Assembly: GCA_031267175.1 (NCBI GenBank)
Contig: JAIRZP010000172.1
Location: 1-5,081, forward strand
Length of the DNA stretch: 5,081 bases
DNA from: Coriobacteriales bacterium
GTDB taxonomy: Bacteria; Actinomycetota; Coriobacteriia; Coriobacteriales; UBA8131
Reading direction: 5' to 3'
Positions 4,594 through 5,081 of the stretch are shown piece by piece; positions within the stretch are counted from its first letter, which is position 1; each line of letters begins with the position of its first letter. The notes beneath the pieces were generated by a model. That model was not told where the DNA came from and did no database searches. It saw nothing but the letters and a program-made list of their open reading frames with translations. The translations under genes were made by a program, and so were the position numbers.

Positions 4594-5081
4594 TGGCATT
4601 TGACCAACATGGCCGCACGATAGACTATCTGCGCATATCGGTGACGGACCGCTGCAATCTGCGCTGCCGCTACTGCATGCCCGAAGAAGGCGTGAGCTGG
4701 AAGTCACACGACTCCATGCTGAGCCTTGAGGAGATTGCCGAGTTCGTACGCATTGCCGCGGGTGAGGGCTTCAAACGTATCCGGCTGACCGGGGGAGAAC
4801 CGCTCGTGCGCCTGGGCATAGCCGACCTCGTAGCGGCCCTCGACGCAATGCCGGGCATAGAGTCCGTGGCCATGACCACCAATGGAATTCTCCTGCCCAA
4901 GATGGCCGAGCAGCTCAAGGCCGCAGGGCTCAGCCGTGTCAATATCTCCCTCGACACGCTCGACGCTGAGCAATTCAGCTATATCACGCGCTGGGGCAAC
5001 ATAGAAGACGCGTTCGCGGGCATTGATGCTGCGCTGGCAGCGGGATTTAAGCCGGTCAAGATCAATGCCGTGGTGGTGAGG
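4593..5081 (+). CDS. moaA: GTP 3',8-cyclase MoaA, N-terminal part (runs off the right edge)
   Basis: The first 163 residues of the radical SAM enzyme that, with MoaC, converts GTP to cyclic pyranopterin monophosphate, the first step of molybdenum cofactor synthesis. The S-adenosylmethionine iron-sulfur cluster motif is CNLRCRYCMP (C21, C25, C28). The SAM-binding LTGGEPLVR is at 65-73, followed by MTTNG (94-98), NISLDTL (117-123) and, at the edge, the INAVVVR strand. The C-terminal cluster cysteines that bind GTP should lie outside the window. The ATG at 4593-4595 shares its A with the moeA stop codon. The nearest purine-rich sequence, GAAGG, is about 12 bases upstream, so initiation probably depends on ribosomes finishing moeA. 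The frame is open to the last base. Confidence 0.96.
   Translation, partial: MAFDQHGRTIDYLRISVTDRCNLRCRYCMPEEGVSWKSHDSMLSLEEIAEFVRIAAGEGFKRIRLTGGEPLVRLGIADLVAALDAMPGIESVAMTTNGILLPKMAEQLKAAGLSRVNISLDTLDAEQFSYITRWGNIEDAFAGIDAALAAGFKPVKINAVVVR

Noticed and set aside
3610..4707. Long 365-residue open frame on the minus strand
   Set aside because: It lies opposite moeA and the moaA start, both of which carry clear family motifs. Its translation shows no recognisable domain. It is a GC-rich antisense shadow.

Overview
This 5,081-base window is an ordinary bacterial chromosomal segment of moderately high GC. It holds five protein genes and two tRNA genes. Every gene on the left (about 230-3064) reads on the minus strand, and the two right-hand genes read on the plus strand. 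The organism is probably a Gram-positive-type bacterium. The SecG sequence (KGTGLSD loop, EKNLDRIT, C-terminal YPQG) and the MoeA variants (RPGKAQT, GLAGNP) remind me most of Actinomycetota of the class Coriobacteriia. That is a judgement from memory, with Chloroflexota as an alternative, and it was not tested by a search.

Minus strand, in transcription order: rnd (RNase D, TTG start), tRNA-Val(GAC), secG (SecYEG translocase subunit), tRNA-Leu(GAG), then a HAD-family phosphatase-like hydrolase (TTG start). The order secG followed by tRNA-Leu(GAG) is the same as E. coli secG-leuU. tRNA-Val and secG each have a readable sigma70-type promoter. tRNA-Leu has none that I can see and probably depends on read-through from secG. 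Downstream of the HAD gene, positions 1-230 hold no gene, but may carry the promoter and leader of a minus-strand gene that starts just outside the window.

Plus strand: moeA and moaA overlap by one base (TGATG) and form a molybdenum cofactor operon behind a good promoter (TTGGCA-17-GATAAT). moaA runs off the right edge. MoaA begins molybdopterin synthesis (GTP to cyclic pyranopterin phosphate, with MoaC). MoeA inserts molybdenum into adenylylated molybdopterin at the end of the pathway.

The least ordinary stretch is 963-1196, between the HAD gene and tRNA-Leu. The last 21 bases of tRNA-Leu including CCA, plus 43 bases of its downstream flank, occur again 165 bp away with 62 of 64 bases identical. 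The flank also carries a perfect 17-base inverted copy of the tRNA T-arm region. Between the copies lies a 101-bp palindrome-rich spacer. This resembles a tRNA-end attachment-site duplication or a very small tRNA-derived repeat element with no coding capacity. I see no CRISPR array, transposase, integrase or defence system, and no new multi-gene system.
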